Source: SIAJ01 sp963773845 (GTDB lineage: Bacteria > Planctomycetota > Planctomycetia > Gemmatales > Gemmataceae). Taken from it: a stretch of DNA of 64,000 nt. The stretch lies in NCBI GenBank assembly GCA_963773845.1, contig CAVZCU010000011.1:868001-932000 (forward strand), read 5' to 3'. The position numbers were made by a program, and so were the translations under genes. Under the pieces are notes generated by a model that saw nothing but the letters and a program-made list of their open reading frames with translations, was not told where the DNA came from and did no database searches. Shown here in pieces: positions 35,136 to 44,087 of the stretch; the first letter of the stretch is position 1; the number at the start of each line of letters is the position of its first letter.

Positions 35136-35839
35136 TGACGATATCATTCACTCAGATGAATCGAAATCCCGAACAGAAGGCGGAGGAGCTTCGCATTCGC
35201 GAATTGCACCGACTGAACCCGATCCGAGAGGTGCCGAGCGACACGATCACAAATGCGGACGCGTGGCGAATGCTGAAGTTCCTCGCCGTGATGAAGCGAG
35301 AGCGAGAGGCTCAGGGGCTGTCGCTGGAAGAATTGGCAAAACGCGCAGCGGTTGACCTTGATGTGTTGACCCGACTCGAAGCAGCGCACAGTTTTAACCC
35401 GACTGTCTCGATTCTATTTCGAATTGCTCGCGCAGTTAGGCAAGAGCTTCGTCCTGGCGATGGAGGAGGCAACACCGCAATGATTGAGGAAATCAAACTC
35501 GTTGATCGCGGCCGCGGACTGCAACTCTCGAATAATCGCATCACGGTTGCGGATTTGGTACCCTACTTCCGTCATGGCCGCTCATACGAAGAGATCATGT
35601 GGGCGATGCCCTCGCTAACCCGCGACGAGATCGCCCTCGTCGAGGCATACTACCGCGAACGCAAGGAAGAACTCGACGAACGGGACCGACAGCTTGACGA
35701 GTATCGTGCTGAACAAGCCCGGCTGCAGCGATTGCAGTTTCCACCCCTCTCCAAGGAGGAGCGAGAACGACGCCTAGAGCAATTGCGACGGGCCCGTCAC
35801 GAGGGTGGGAATGGTCAAGGGCCTTCTAGCGGACGCTAA
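35135..35839 (+). CDS. XRE-HTH plus DUF433 protein (putative antitoxin/regulator)
   Basis: 234 residues from ATG 35135, overlapping the fmdB stop. A helix-turn-helix of the XRE type spans about residues 50-115 (FLAVMKREREAQGLSLEELAKRAAVDLDVLTRLEAAHSFNPTVSILFRIARAV). A DUF433 domain follows at about 130-190 (GRGLQLSNNRITVADLVPYFRHGRSYEEIMWAMPSLTRDEIALVEAYYRERKEELDE). A charged coiled-coil tail completes it. The DNA-binding plus toxin-neutralising layout, and the PIN-like gene overlapping its end, mark an antitoxin-like regulator. It is foreign to the fmd pathway. Confidence 0.75.
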   Translation: MTISFTQMNRNPEQKAEELRIRELHRLNPIREVPSDTITNADAWRMLKFLAVMKREREAQGLSLEELAKRAAVDLDVLTRLEAAHSFNPTVSILFRIARAVRQELRPGDGGGNTAMIEEIKLVDRGRGLQLSNNRITVADLVPYFRHGRSYEEIMWAMPSLTRDEIALVEAYYRERKEELDERDRQLDEYRAEQARLQRLQFPPLSKEERERRLEQLRRARHEGGNGQGPSSGR

Positions 35840-36221
35840 CGTCATCGGTCCGGTCCGGGCCCTCGCTCAACGGATGCAGACCGACCCCTGGGCCGATTAT
35901 TGGGCCCTGCTGGGATTGTCGCTTTTCGCATTCGACGACGTTGGCCTCGTTCCGAATTCAAAGGACGTAGATGTTTGGAACACCTGCCAACAGTTTCAGT
36001 TGATCCTGATCACCGATAACCGCAACGAGAAGACGGCGGATTCGTTGGAGGCGACGATCCGCACTTTCAACCGGCCAGACTGTCTGCCAGTGTTCACGAT
36101 CTCCGATTTCGACAAATTCCGAGACGACCGAACCTATGCTGACCGCGTCGTCGAGATGCTTTATGACTGTCTTATCCGTATCGATGACCTGCGAGGGACC
36201 GGACGACTCTACCTCCCATAA
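35811..36221 (+). CDS. PIN/DUF5615-like putative toxin
   Basis: 136 residues (ATG 35811; a GTG at 35805 is possible). MVKGLLADANVIGPVRALAQRMQ opens with an acidic residue in the PIN position; GLVPNSKDVDVWNTCQQFQLILITDNRNEKTADSLEATIRTF contains ITDNRN, a PIN-like acidic loop. It overlaps the end of the HTH-DUF433 gene by 29 bp, the usual toxin-antitoxin coupling. Catalytic residues are only partly recognisable. No phage or transposon genes flank the module. Confidence 0.65.
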   Translation: MVKGLLADANVIGPVRALAQRMQTDPWADYWALLGLSLFAFDDVGLVPNSKDVDVWNTCQQFQLILITDNRNEKTADSLEATIRTFNRPDCLPVFTISDFDKFRDDRTYADRVVEMLYDCLIRIDDLRGTGRLYLP

Positions 36222-36236
36222 CCGATTTCCAACCGC

Positions 36237-36363
36237 CCCGCCGCGGCCGGCGCTGAAGTCGCCACACCCGACGGATGTCGAGGTGATCCGGCGAATATGG
36301 TAGGCGGTGATGAAGAATTCCGCGTGGTATGCAGAGGCGAATGGGGTGGGGCAGGTGGCGTGA
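36237..36363 (+). repeat. Diverged duplicate of the fmdB 3' end
   Basis: Matches 35011-35135, keeping CTGAAGTCGCCACACCCGAC and TGGGGCAGGTGGCGTGA with scattered changes. In frame it contains a TAG near 36300, so it is no longer coding. It ends at the same GCGTGA that in the parent is the fmdB stop, and here overlaps the GTG start of the antitoxin-like gene. Confidence 0.8.
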
Positions 36364-36575
36364 GACATCCAATTAAGGCGAAGAAGAAGATTCCGGTAAC
36401 CGACTCGATTGCCGAGTTCGCCGAGTTCTGGGGCAACTACGATCTGACCGAATTTGACACCGAACTCTTCGAGCTAGTTGAGAACGTATTTGAGCGGACT
36501 CCCTTTGACCTTTCGGACCTGTCAACCAAGCAAGCGGAATACAATCGGAGATGGTCAAATGCTAACGCGAGTTAG
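36360..36575 (+). CDS. CopG/BrnA-like antitoxin
   Basis: 71 residues from GTG 36360: VRHPIKAKKKIPVTDSIAEFAEFWGNYDLTEFDTELFELVENVFERTPFDLSDLSTKQ. The block IPVTDSI.E.A.FW...DLT.FD.EL.E is typical of short CopG/BrnA-type antitoxins. No cognate toxin follows; the next gene is fmdA 14 bp later. It may be an orphan or act with the PIN-like protein upstream. Confidence 0.6.
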   Translation: MRHPIKAKKKIPVTDSIAEFAEFWGNYDLTEFDTELFELVENVFERTPFDLSDLSTKQAEYNRRWSNANAS

Positions 36576-36589
36576 ATTCAGGATCCAAC

Positions 36590-38224
36590 ATGCTCCGCAT
36601 CACCAACGGCAAAGTTTACGACCCGAAGAACAACGTTCACGGCGAGGTGCGCGATGTGTGCATCTCCGATGGCCGCGTCGTCGCCAATGTCGACGGTGGG
36701 CGCACCATCGATGCGTCGGGCATGATCGTCTTTCCCGGCGGGGTCGATGTGCACACGCACGTGGCCGGGGCGGCGCTGAACTTCGCCCGCGGATTGATTC
36801 CGGAACAGCATCGGCAGGCCCATGCCCTGGCGCGCACGGCCGTCACGCGGGCCGGCATGGGCGGGACCACGCCGACCACGTTTGCGACCGGCTACCTTTA
36901 CGCCGGCATGGGCTGGACTACCGTCAACGAAGCCGCCGTCCCGGTTCTGTCCGCCAAGCACACGCACGAGGAGTTGCACGACACGCCGATCGTCGACAAG
37001 ACCTGCCTCGTGCTCATGGCCAACAACGAAATCGTGCTCGATCTAATTGAGGCCGGCGAATTCGAACGGGCCAAGGACGTGGTCGCCTGGCTAGTCTGGG
37101 CGGCGAAGGCGTACGGCGTGAAGGCAGTGAATCCCGGCGGTGTGGCGGCGTGGAAATGGGGCAAGGACGCCAAGCAACTTTCCGATCCCGTCGAGGGCTA
37201 CAAGAAGATCACTCCCGGTAAAATCGTTTCGAGCCTCGCGCGCATCGTCGATGAATTGGGCCTGCCACACCCGGTTCATCTCCACTGCAACAATCTCGGC
37301 GCGCCGGGGAATTACACGACGACTCTCGAAACGATGAAGGTCCTGGAAGCGAATCGGGCCCATCTCGCCCATCTACAATACCACGCCTATGGCGGCGACG
37401 ACTGGTTCACGATCCGTAGCGAGGCCGCCAAGATCGCCGACTACTTCAACGCTCATCCGAATCTCACCACGGACGCCGGCGCCGTGCTCTTCGGCAACAC
37501 GGTGACAATCACTGCCGATGGTCCGTGGCAGCATCTCTTGTACAAGCTCACCGGGCACAAGTGGGCCAACCTCGATGTCGAGAACGAGACCGGCTGCGGC
37601 ATCGTGCCGTATGCCTACAAGGAGAAGAACCTCGTCAATGCGGTCCAGTGGGCGGTCGGGCTGGAGCTTTTGCTGCTCATAAACGATCCGTGGCGAGTGT
37701 TTCTCACCACGGATCATCCGAACGGGGCGACGTTCTGGCGTTATCCCGAAATCATTCAGCTATTGATGGACTCCGAATTCCGCCGCGAGCAGATCAAGAA
37801 GCTGCCCGCCAAGGCGCAGGAGCGAATCCTCCTCGCCGATCTGAATCGTCAGTACACGCTCAGCGAGATCGCGATCATCACTTCGGCTGGGCCGGCACGA
37901 GCGTTGGGGCTATTGCAGAAAGGCCACCTCGGAATTGGAGCGGACGCGGACGTGGCCATCTTCAATGAGAACAAGGACGTGGCCCATATGTTCGCCTATC
38001 CACGCTACGTCATCAAGGGCGGCGAAATCGTGATCGAAGAGGGTGAAATGCGCCAGTCGGTCGAGGGTCATAGTTTTGCCGTCAAGCCGCGATACGACGA
38101 GTCCGTCGAGACGTTTCTGCGACCAGTCTTCCAGCAGCAATACACGATGTCGTTCGACAACTATCCGGTGGAAATGGAGCGCGTACGCGGATTGAAGATT
38201 GAAGATTGTCGATTGCCGAGTTGA
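36590..38224 (+). CDS. fmdA: Formylmethanofuran dehydrogenase subunit A (amidohydrolase)
   Basis: 544 residues, intact. An amidohydrolase-fold subunit that moves formate to and from the amino group of methanofuran (or its bacterial analogue). The dinuclear metal site is visible: DVHTHVAGAA near residues 53-62 (HxH), NPGGVAAWKWG near 181-191 with the lysine expected to be carbamylated, HLHCNNLGAPGNY near 227-239, and the aspartate in LTTDHPNGATFW near 379-390. In the archaeal complex formate reaches this site by a tunnel from subunit B. It lies 14 bp after the antitoxin-like gene, so it still appears to belong to the same transcript as fmdB. Confidence 0.95.
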   Translation: MLRITNGKVYDPKNNVHGEVRDVCISDGRVVANVDGGRTIDASGMIVFPGGVDVHTHVAGAALNFARGLIPEQHRQAHALARTAVTRAGMGGTTPTTFATGYLYAGMGWTTVNEAAVPVLSAKHTHEELHDTPIVDKTCLVLMANNEIVLDLIEAGEFERAKDVVAWLVWAAKAYGVKAVNPGGVAAWKWGKDAKQLSDPVEGYKKITPGKIVSSLARIVDELGLPHPVHLHCNNLGAPGNYTTTLETMKVLEANRAHLAHLQYHAYGGDDWFTIRSEAAKIADYFNAHPNLTTDAGAVLFGNTVTITADGPWQHLLYKLTGHKWANLDVENETGCGIVPYAYKEKNLVNAVQWAVGLELLLLINDPWRVFLTTDHPNGATFWRYPEIIQLLMDSEFRREQIKKLPAKAQERILLADLNRQYTLSEIAIITSAGPARALGLLQKGHLGIGADADVAIFNENKDVAHMFAYPRYVIKGGEIVIEEGEMRQSVEGHSFAVKPRYDESVETFLRPVFQQQYTMSFDNYPVEMERVRGLKIEDCRLPS

Positions 38225-38265
38225 TCCGGACAATCAACAATCGTGAATTAACAACTGGCCGTTCT

Positions 38266-39078
38266 ATGCTGGTCCTCTCCCTCAAAGACGAACCGCACGT
38301 TCCCCTCGAAGCCGAGGCGATCTCGCCCGACCGTCTCGCGGGGCTTACCAACGAGGCGGTGCGTGCTCTGGCAGTTCATCTCGGCAAGCGGACGCTCCGG
38401 CTCGATGAAATCTTCACTGTCGAAGGTAGCGGGAGCGACGAGCTGGAAATTCGCGGCGATCTGACCAAGGTCAAGTGGATCGGCCGCGGCATGACCCGTG
38501 GGAAAGTGACCATCGTTGGCAATGTGGGCATGCACCTCGGCGCCTACATGAAGGGCGGATCGATCGAAGTGCGTGGCAACGCCAGCGACTGGGTTGGCGG
38601 TGAAATGACTGGCGGGCTCATTCACATCCGCGGAAACGCCGGCGGTCAAGTCGGAGCGGCGTACCGCGGCAGCATGTCCGGCATGAATCGTGGGACGATC
38701 CTGATTGAGGGATCGGCCGGAATTGAAGTCGGCATGCGGATGAAGCGCGGTATGATTGTGGTGAAGGGTCCGGTACGCGACTTCGCCGGTTTGCAGATGA
38801 AGGGGGGAACGCTCTTCCTGCTTGGCGGTGCGGAGATTCGCACGGGCGCCTGGATGATCCGCGGAACGATTGTCACCCTCGCACCGATCCGCTTGCTGCC
38901 AACATTTTCGTACGCGTGCGCATACGACCCGACATTCTTGCATCTGTATGGCCGTCGCTTGGCGGCGCTCGGCGTGAATCTTCCGACCGACGAGCGTGCC
39001 GGCCTGTATCGGCGCTACCTCGGCGACGCGGCGGTTCCGGGCAAGGGCGAAATCTTGTGTTGGCAGCCCGTTAGCTGA
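38266..39078 (+). CDS. fmdC: Formylmethanofuran dehydrogenase subunit C
   Basis: 270 residues from ATG 38266 (MLVLSLKDEPHVPLEAEAISPD). The body is a right-handed beta-helix with repeats containing GxxxG turns: NVGMHLGAYMKGGSIEVRGNASDWVGGEMTGGLIHIRGNAGGQVGAAYRGSMSGMNRGTILIEG. This is the glutamate-synthase-C-terminal-like scaffold that joins subunits A and B. The product is intact. It follows fmdA by 41 bp and precedes the kinase gene by 20 bp. No ftr/fhcD formyltransferase gene is present in the window. Confidence 0.93.
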   Translation: MLVLSLKDEPHVPLEAEAISPDRLAGLTNEAVRALAVHLGKRTLRLDEIFTVEGSGSDELEIRGDLTKVKWIGRGMTRGKVTIVGNVGMHLGAYMKGGSIEVRGNASDWVGGEMTGGLIHIRGNAGGQVGAAYRGSMSGMNRGTILIEGSAGIEVGMRMKRGMIVVKGPVRDFAGLQMKGGTLFLLGGAEIRTGAWMIRGTIVTLAPIRLLPTFSYACAYDPTFLHLYGRRLAALGVNLPTDERAGLYRRYLGDAAVPGKGEILCWQPVS

Positions 39079-39098
39079 ATTGCGTATCTGGACCAATC

Positions 39099-40610
39099 GT
39101 GACCCACAAGCTGGGCAACCTTCGGTTTCTGCTGCCAGTCGTCGCGAGTGGAGTGCTCTCGTTCGCGTTGTGTGCCGCCGTCGCGGTTTTTCTCTTTCGC
39201 GAGCAGGCGTTCACGGCGGCGGCGCTCAAGGAAAACATCGACAGCCACCGGGCCGCGGCCAATTTGGAAGAGGCGCTGAGCAATCTCGTCGCCCTTCTTC
39301 AACAACGCGTTGATGGCGTTGCCGCTCTCAACGATCGAATCCAACAGCACATCGAAGTTAGCGAGCGGATGGCCGATCAGCCGGAAGAACGTGAACTCGT
39401 CGAGCGCACCCAGCGAGCGTTTCAGGCCTATCTGGACATCTGGCTCCATGTGCCACAGCAAATGGGCCCGGGACGCGAAAAACAAATACGAGCAGCGTTG
39501 CACATAATCGAAGGGGAGGCTTTGAAAGCCTGTCATGAGCTAAGGGTACACAACAGGCGTCGAATTGAAGTCGCTAATGAGGAGCACACGGCGACCCTAC
39601 GGCGATTGGCATGGGGCCTGGCGGCGATCGGCGGGTCGGCGGGACTCGCGGGAATGTTCCTCGGCTTCGGCGTGGCACGCGGACTGAGCCGATCGATTCA
39701 GCGGCTTCAAGTTCGTGTGCAAGACGCCGCGGGATTGCTGGGCCACGATTTTCCGCCCATCGAACTCACGGGGACTGCCAATCTCGAAGACCTCGATCGT
39801 CAGGTGCAAGTTCTGGGCGATCGGATTGAAGAAGTCGTGGAAAGACTTCGGCAGCGCGATCGCGAAATCCGCCGGGCGGAACAACTCGCCGCGGTCGGCC
39901 AACTGGCCGCGGGCATGGCTCACGAGATTCGCAATCCGCTGACTTCGGTCAAGCTGCTCGTTCAAACGGCCAGCGAGGAAGACCCCGCGGGTCTGACGGC
40001 CGACGATCTGCTCGTGATCGAGCGCGAAATTCGCCGCGTCGAGCAATCGCTCCAAACCTTTCTTGATTTCGCCCGTCCGCCGCGGCCGTCGAAAACTCCG
40101 ACCGATTTGGCCGACGTCATTCGGGAAACGCTGGAAGTCACGCGCGGCCGAGCCGCCCGGCAACGGGTGGCGATCGCGTTTGACCCGCCGATCCAATCGG
40201 TGATTGGGAATGCCGACCCGATTCAACTTCGCCAGGTGCTCGTGAATCTCGTGCTCAATGCGCTGGATGCGATGCCGGGCGGAGGAACGCTGACCATGGA
40301 GTTGCATGCGAATGGACCGATCGTTGACGTGCGCGTGTTGGACACCGGGCCTGGCATTGCCGAGAAATTCAAACCCCGCTTGTTCGAGCCATTTGCCAGT
40401 ACACGCGAAACGGGCCTTGGCCTCGGCTTGGTAATCTGCCGACGGATTGTGGAAGATCACGGCGGTTCCATTCACGGCGAAAATCGAATGGAAGGCGGGG
40501 CCAGGTTCACCGTGACGCTGCCAATCGTCGCGGCCGTCGCGAGCAACGGGCCGGTGGCCGACGATACGCGCGGACCGGCGCATACTGCAACGGCCACGAG
40601 CAAACCATGA
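39099..40610 (+). CDS. Membrane sensor histidine kinase
   Basis: 503 residues from GTG 39099. Two transmembrane helices (about 8-34 and 168-190) bracket a 130-residue helical sensor region; a HAMP-like linker is near 195-260. HisKA AAVGQLAAGMAHEIRNPLTSVKL near 265-287 holds the phosphoacceptor His in AHEIRNPL. The ATPase domain has NLVLNALDAMPGGG, DTGPGIAEKFKPRLFEPFAST and ETGLGLGLVICRRIVEDHGG. This is the NtrB-like type. Its stop overlaps the regulator start (ATGA). The short gap after fmdC suggests co-transcription, so it may sense a C1 or redox signal, but the ligand is unknown. Confidence 0.92.
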   Translation: MTHKLGNLRFLLPVVASGVLSFALCAAVAVFLFREQAFTAAALKENIDSHRAAANLEEALSNLVALLQQRVDGVAALNDRIQQHIEVSERMADQPEERELVERTQRAFQAYLDIWLHVPQQMGPGREKQIRAALHIIEGEALKACHELRVHNRRRIEVANEEHTATLRRLAWGLAAIGGSAGLAGMFLGFGVARGLSRSIQRLQVRVQDAAGLLGHDFPPIELTGTANLEDLDRQVQVLGDRIEEVVERLRQRDREIRRAEQLAAVGQLAAGMAHEIRNPLTSVKLLVQTASEEDPAGLTADDLLVIEREIRRVEQSLQTFLDFARPPRPSKTPTDLADVIRETLEVTRGRAARQRVAIAFDPPIQSVIGNADPIQLRQVLVNLVLNALDAMPGGGTLTMELHANGPIVDVRVLDTGPGIAEKFKPRLFEPFASTRETGLGLGLVICRRIVEDHGGSIHGENRMEGGARFTVTLPIVAAVASNGPVADDTRGPAHTATATSKP

Positions 40611-42051
40611 TTACGCTGCTTGTCATCGACGACGAGGACGCCATTCTCCATGCCTTTCGTCGGGCTTTTCGTGCGCCGGATTTCGCTCTTCACACAGCTT
40701 CCACCGCGGCGGAGGGATTGGTTCGCTTGGATGCCGTAAAGCCCGATGTCGTTGTCCTCGACATTCATCTGCCCGACGCGTCCGGCCTCGATACATTCGA
40801 ACAAATCCGCCAAAAGGACGCACGGCTGCCCATGGTCCTGATCACGGGGCACGGCACGACCGACCTGGCGATCGAGGCGATCAAGCGCGGCGCTTACGAC
40901 TATCTTCTCAAGCCACTCGAACTGGCCCAGCTCCGGGGGCTCATTACGGGCGCTGCCGCCACGCGCCGGCTTATGACCGTCCCGGCCGCGATGCCCGAAG
41001 TGGAGCCGACCCCGGATCAGGCGGACGTCCTGCTCGGTCGATGTCCCGCGATGCAGAAGGTCTACAAGGCGATTGGGCGCGTTGCCCGTCAGGAGATCAC
41101 GGTCCTCATCCTCGGCGAAAGTGGAACGGGCAAGGAATTGGTCGCCCGGGCCATCTACCAGCATTCGAAACGGGGCAACTTGCCCTTCCTGGCCATCAAC
41201 TGCGCGGCGATCCCGGAAAGCCTGCTGGAAAGCGAATTGTTCGGGCACGAAAAGGGGGCCTTCACCGGCGCCGATCGGCAGCGAATCGGCAAATTCGAGC
41301 AGTGTACCGGCGGCACCGTGTTTCTGGACGAAGTGGGCGACATGTCGCCTTTGACCCAAGTCAAGTTGTTGCGTTTCCTTCAGGAACAGGCCTTCGAACG
41401 GGTCGGAAGCAATCAAACCATCCAGACGGACGTCCGGGTCATCGCGGCCACGAATGCCGATCTGGAGCAAATGGTTTCCGAAGGCCACTTCCGCCAGGAT
41501 CTGTTCTTCCGGCTCAATGTCTTTCCCATTCGGCTGCCGCCGTTGCGCGAGCGGGGCGATGACCTGCCGTTGCTCATTGAACATTTCGCCCGGCGGTTTG
41601 CCCTCGAACTCGAGCGACCGGTCCAGGCCATCGCTCCGGAGGCAATGGAAATCCTCCGACGCCATCCCTGGCCCGGCAATGTCCGCGAGTTGCAGAGCGC
41701 CTTGAAACAGGCGATCCTTCATATGAAGGGCCAGGTCCTGACACCGGATGCGCTGCCCGCCGGCTTGGGGGATTCGCAGGTTTCCACGAATCGGGGTCTT
41801 GCTGAGCCCGCCTTGACCTGGGATTCCTATGTCCACGAACGAATCGAAGCCGGTTCCGAGAGTCTCTATGCGGAGCGCTGGCGCTGATGGAACGCGAGGT
41901 CCTGGTTCGAGTCCTTCGACATACGCATGGCAATCAGGTTCAAAGTGCCCGAATCCTGGGTATCACTCGCGGCAGTTTGCGGAACAAGATTCGCCAACTG
42001 AACATTTCCATCGAAAAGTCCGTCTGGTCGGACGACGATCAGACTGGTTGA
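40607..42051 (+). CDS. Sigma-54-dependent NtrC-family response regulator, one frameshift
   Basis: Receiver domain: VIDDEDAILHAF, VVLDIHLPDASG (phosphoacceptor Asp) and ITGHGTTDLAI...GAYDYLLKP. AAA+ domain: GESGTGKELVARAIY (Walker A), GHEKGAFTGADR (the GAFTGA loop contacting sigma-54), GGTVFLDEVGDM and FRLNVFPIRLPPLRER. The Fis-type HTH lies in another frame from about 41877: ALMEREVLVRVLRHTHGNQVQSARILGITRGSLRNKIRQLNI, ending at TGA 42049-42051. One G missing from the run near 41877 explains the break. Repaired length is about 482 residues, normal. With the kinase it forms a pair likely acting on sigma-54 promoters; none was identified. Confidence 0.9.
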
Positions 42052-42330
42052 TCGACGACCAGAACGGATGAGCGGCCGTCGTGCCCGCCAACCGCCGATT
42101 TACTCAGCTTTTCTCGGCAATTCAGCCAACTCTCGGGGCCAGCTGATGAGCAGTCGCCGCCGGCACCGCGCTTGCTTTACGAGGCGTCTGCCATCCCGGA
42201 CCGCTTGCGGCCTAGGGACGTTGCGATTCGGCCCGAGGTAGAGGGCCGGGCTCAGACAACGGGGAGCTGCGTTGGTTCCCCGTGAGGGTGGTCTGTGCTC
42301 GGCACCTCTGCCCCGGCGGCCAGATTAGTC

Positions 42331-42534
42331 ATGCGAGTACATCCAGAAACCAATTCGGATCCACCGCTGACCCGGCAAATGGACGAGCCGTCTCAGCCGA
42401 AAGTGGTGCGACGAATCGAAGCCGCCGAGGACCCGGCAGTGCCGCTGAAGTCCGGCTTGAAGTACGCCATCCTCGGGACCTTGATCGTCATTGCCTGGCT
42501 GCTCTTCTGTCTCATCCTCCGCAGCCGCATTTGA
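42331..42534 (+). CDS. Small single-TM protein
   Basis: 67 residues from ATG 42331: MRVHPETNSDPPLTRQMDEPSQPKVVRRIEAAEDPAVPLKSG, then a C-terminal hydrophobic helix, YAILGTLIVIAWLLFCLIL. A charged head and one tail anchor; no family recognised. It lies between the regulator gene and the integron, in otherwise gene-free sequence (42052-42330 holds nothing I can support). Confidence 0.4.
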   Translation: MRVHPETNSDPPLTRQMDEPSQPKVVRRIEAAEDPAVPLKSGLKYAILGTLIVIAWLLFCLILRSRI

Positions 42535-42660
42535 GAATCTCGGCAAGAGCGGGCGACGCGCGCGTGAGCCCGCTTCCCGGCCTTCGTGGACGAACACATT
42601 CGGTCGGAGCAATCACTATGCGTCTGGCGACTGTCGACGCCAGGCGCGGCCGTGTCCTGA

Positions 42661-42724
42661 TTTTTGTGGCATAGGCCTCCCGGCCTGTGCGAACTCACAG
42701 GCCGGGAGGCCTATGCCGCAAAAA
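42661..42724. repeat. Perfect-arm hairpin before the integrase relic
   Basis: TTTTTGTGGCATAGGCCTCC continues to CGGCCTGTG, and after the loop CGAACT returns as CACAGGCCGGGAGGCCTATG and CCGCAAAAA, a stem of about 29 bp. It is not a terminator for an evident gene. It lies at the place where the integrase N-terminus should be, so it may mark the deletion junction. Confidence 0.65.
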
Positions 42725-42847
42725 CGAAGACGAGCCCCCAGGCGCCGGCTTCATCAAGAAGAAGCAGCACCAATACCCCCATCCCGCATCATCGCGCAGC
42801 ATCTCGTCTCATGTGTCGGCAAATGGAGTTCATCCGGCGCGAGAACG

Positions 42848-43246
42848 ATGTTGCCGGCGGCCATTCGGCCAGCCTTGACGGACCGTATCGAACGTGTGCA
42901 GCGCTTGCGCGGGAAGGACTTGGCGGCGGAATTCTGCTGGCAATATGTCTTTCCATCGGCGAAGATTTCCATTGATCCGCGGTCGGGCGCCAAGCGCCGG
43001 CATCACGCCCATGAGGCGGCGGTGTCGCGAGCGATCACGATGGCCGTCCGACAATCCGGCATCCGCAAGCGGGCGACGAGCCATTCGTTCCGCCACAGTT
43101 TTGCGACGCATCTGGTGGAAGGCGGATATGACATCCGAACGGTGCAAGAGTTGTTGGGCCACGAGGATGTCAGCACGACGATGATCTACACGCATGTGCT
43201 CAACAAAGGCGGGCTGGGAGTGCGGAGCCCCTTGGATGCGGAATAG
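42848..43246 (+). pseudogene. intI: Integron integrase relic, C-terminal part
   Basis: Reads MLPAAIRPALTDRIERVQRLRGKDLAAEFCWQYVFPSAKISIDPRSGAKRRHHAHEAAVSRAITMAVRQSGIRKRATSHSFRHSFATHLVEGGYDIRTVQELLGHEDVSTTMIYTHVLNKGGLGVRSPLD. HSFRHSFATHL gives the catalytic H-x-x-R, LLGHED the His, and MIYTHV the nucleophilic Tyr. HVL..GG.GVRSPLD is specific to IntI. The first 170 or so residues are missing, and about 25 residues are deleted before EFCWQYVF, where IntI has its family-specific insert. The gene points toward the cassettes, as reported for Treponema, Rhodopirellula and Blastopirellula integrons. Confidence 0.88.
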
Positions 43247-43400
43247 CCGCGCAAGGGTTGTTAGTGGGATCGATGACCTTGCAAACGGTGGATCGATCCC
43301 ACGGAAGTGATGAACTGAACACAAGATGCCGGCGGCGGAGCCGGCAGAATTGCGTCCGGGGATAGGTTGCGCGGCGCAAGTTAATAACAAGTTCGCCGAT
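43247..43400. other. Candidate attI region
   Basis: Non-coding stretch between the integrase end and the first cassette. It holds an inverted repeat, GTGGGATCGAT...ATCGATCCCAC (43267-43304 area). It ends with AATAACAAGTTCGCC at 43384-43397, whose GTTCGCC matches the R' core of attC at 54042. The position and core fit an attI crossover point. Boundaries are inferred. Confidence 0.5.
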
Positions 43401-43413
43401 CGGAGAATCTCGG

Positions 43414-43949
43414 GTGACCGAAGCCGAATTCTGGGACAAGCTGGAAGGAATTGGGTGGCTCGACGCAGTGCAGGCGGTCGAGCGCAGCGCCTTCAGGCCG
43501 CGGTGACCGATGCCTTTACCCGCGAGCCGAGGTATGCCTTCTATTCGCTGGCCGTGACAAGCTTCGACCCCGAGTGCATCGAGGGGAGTGGAGCTGACGA
43601 AACTTGTTCGTATTACTCGGTGGTCATGCAACTGGCTAAAGCTTCGTCTGGGAAGTTCGCTCCGACGGACCTGCGTGATCAACTCGACACGGCCGCGGGC
43701 GTGGCGCGCGTCTCGTTCAACCATCGGGGGAAGCACTTCGAGTGCGAGGTCGCGTGGGAGGACGATTGGTTCCAGCCGCCGGTCCTGGACTTGGTCAACA
43801 AGGCTATCAAGGCGGGTAGGGCCAAAGAGCAGTTCATCCCGTTGCCGCCGTGTGATCAGACAATTTCCTTGGTGCTGGTGCCGCCGGCGCTATACAAGAA
43901 GGCCATGAGCGCGGGGCTGATTCCTCGGGAGGCTTTGCTGGAGGGGTAG
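43414..43949 (+). CDS. Cassette 1: hypothetical protein, frameshifted
   Basis: GTG 43414 opens VTEAEFWDKLEGIGWLDAVQ 17 bp after the candidate attI core, as expected for a first cassette. Near 43470-43500 the frame shifts to VTDAFTREPRYAFYSLAVTSFDPECIEGSGADETCSYYSVVMQLAKASSGKFAPTDLRDQLD, running to 43949. About 178 residues in total. No family recognised; the content is that of a soluble cytosolic protein. The stop lies 7 bp before attC1. Confidence 0.6.
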
Positions 43950-43956
43950 TTTCAGC

Positions 43957-44052
43957 GCCGAACACCAAATTGGAGCAGACCGCCGCCTCCAAGCGTGCGA
44001 TTGTAGTTCGTTGTCATCGAAGGCGGCGGCTGCTCAATTTTGACGTTCGGGC
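43957..44052 (+). other. attC site 1
   Basis: Starts at R'' GCCGAAC and ends at R' GTTCGGGC. The arms AATTGGAGCAGACCGCCGCC and GGCGGCGGCTGCTCAATTTT pair with one bulge, the hallmark of a folded attC. It separates cassettes 1 and 2. Confidence 0.85.
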
Positions 44053-44087
44053 TTCGGCCCCGATGACTTGTAGGCAGGGCCAATCGA

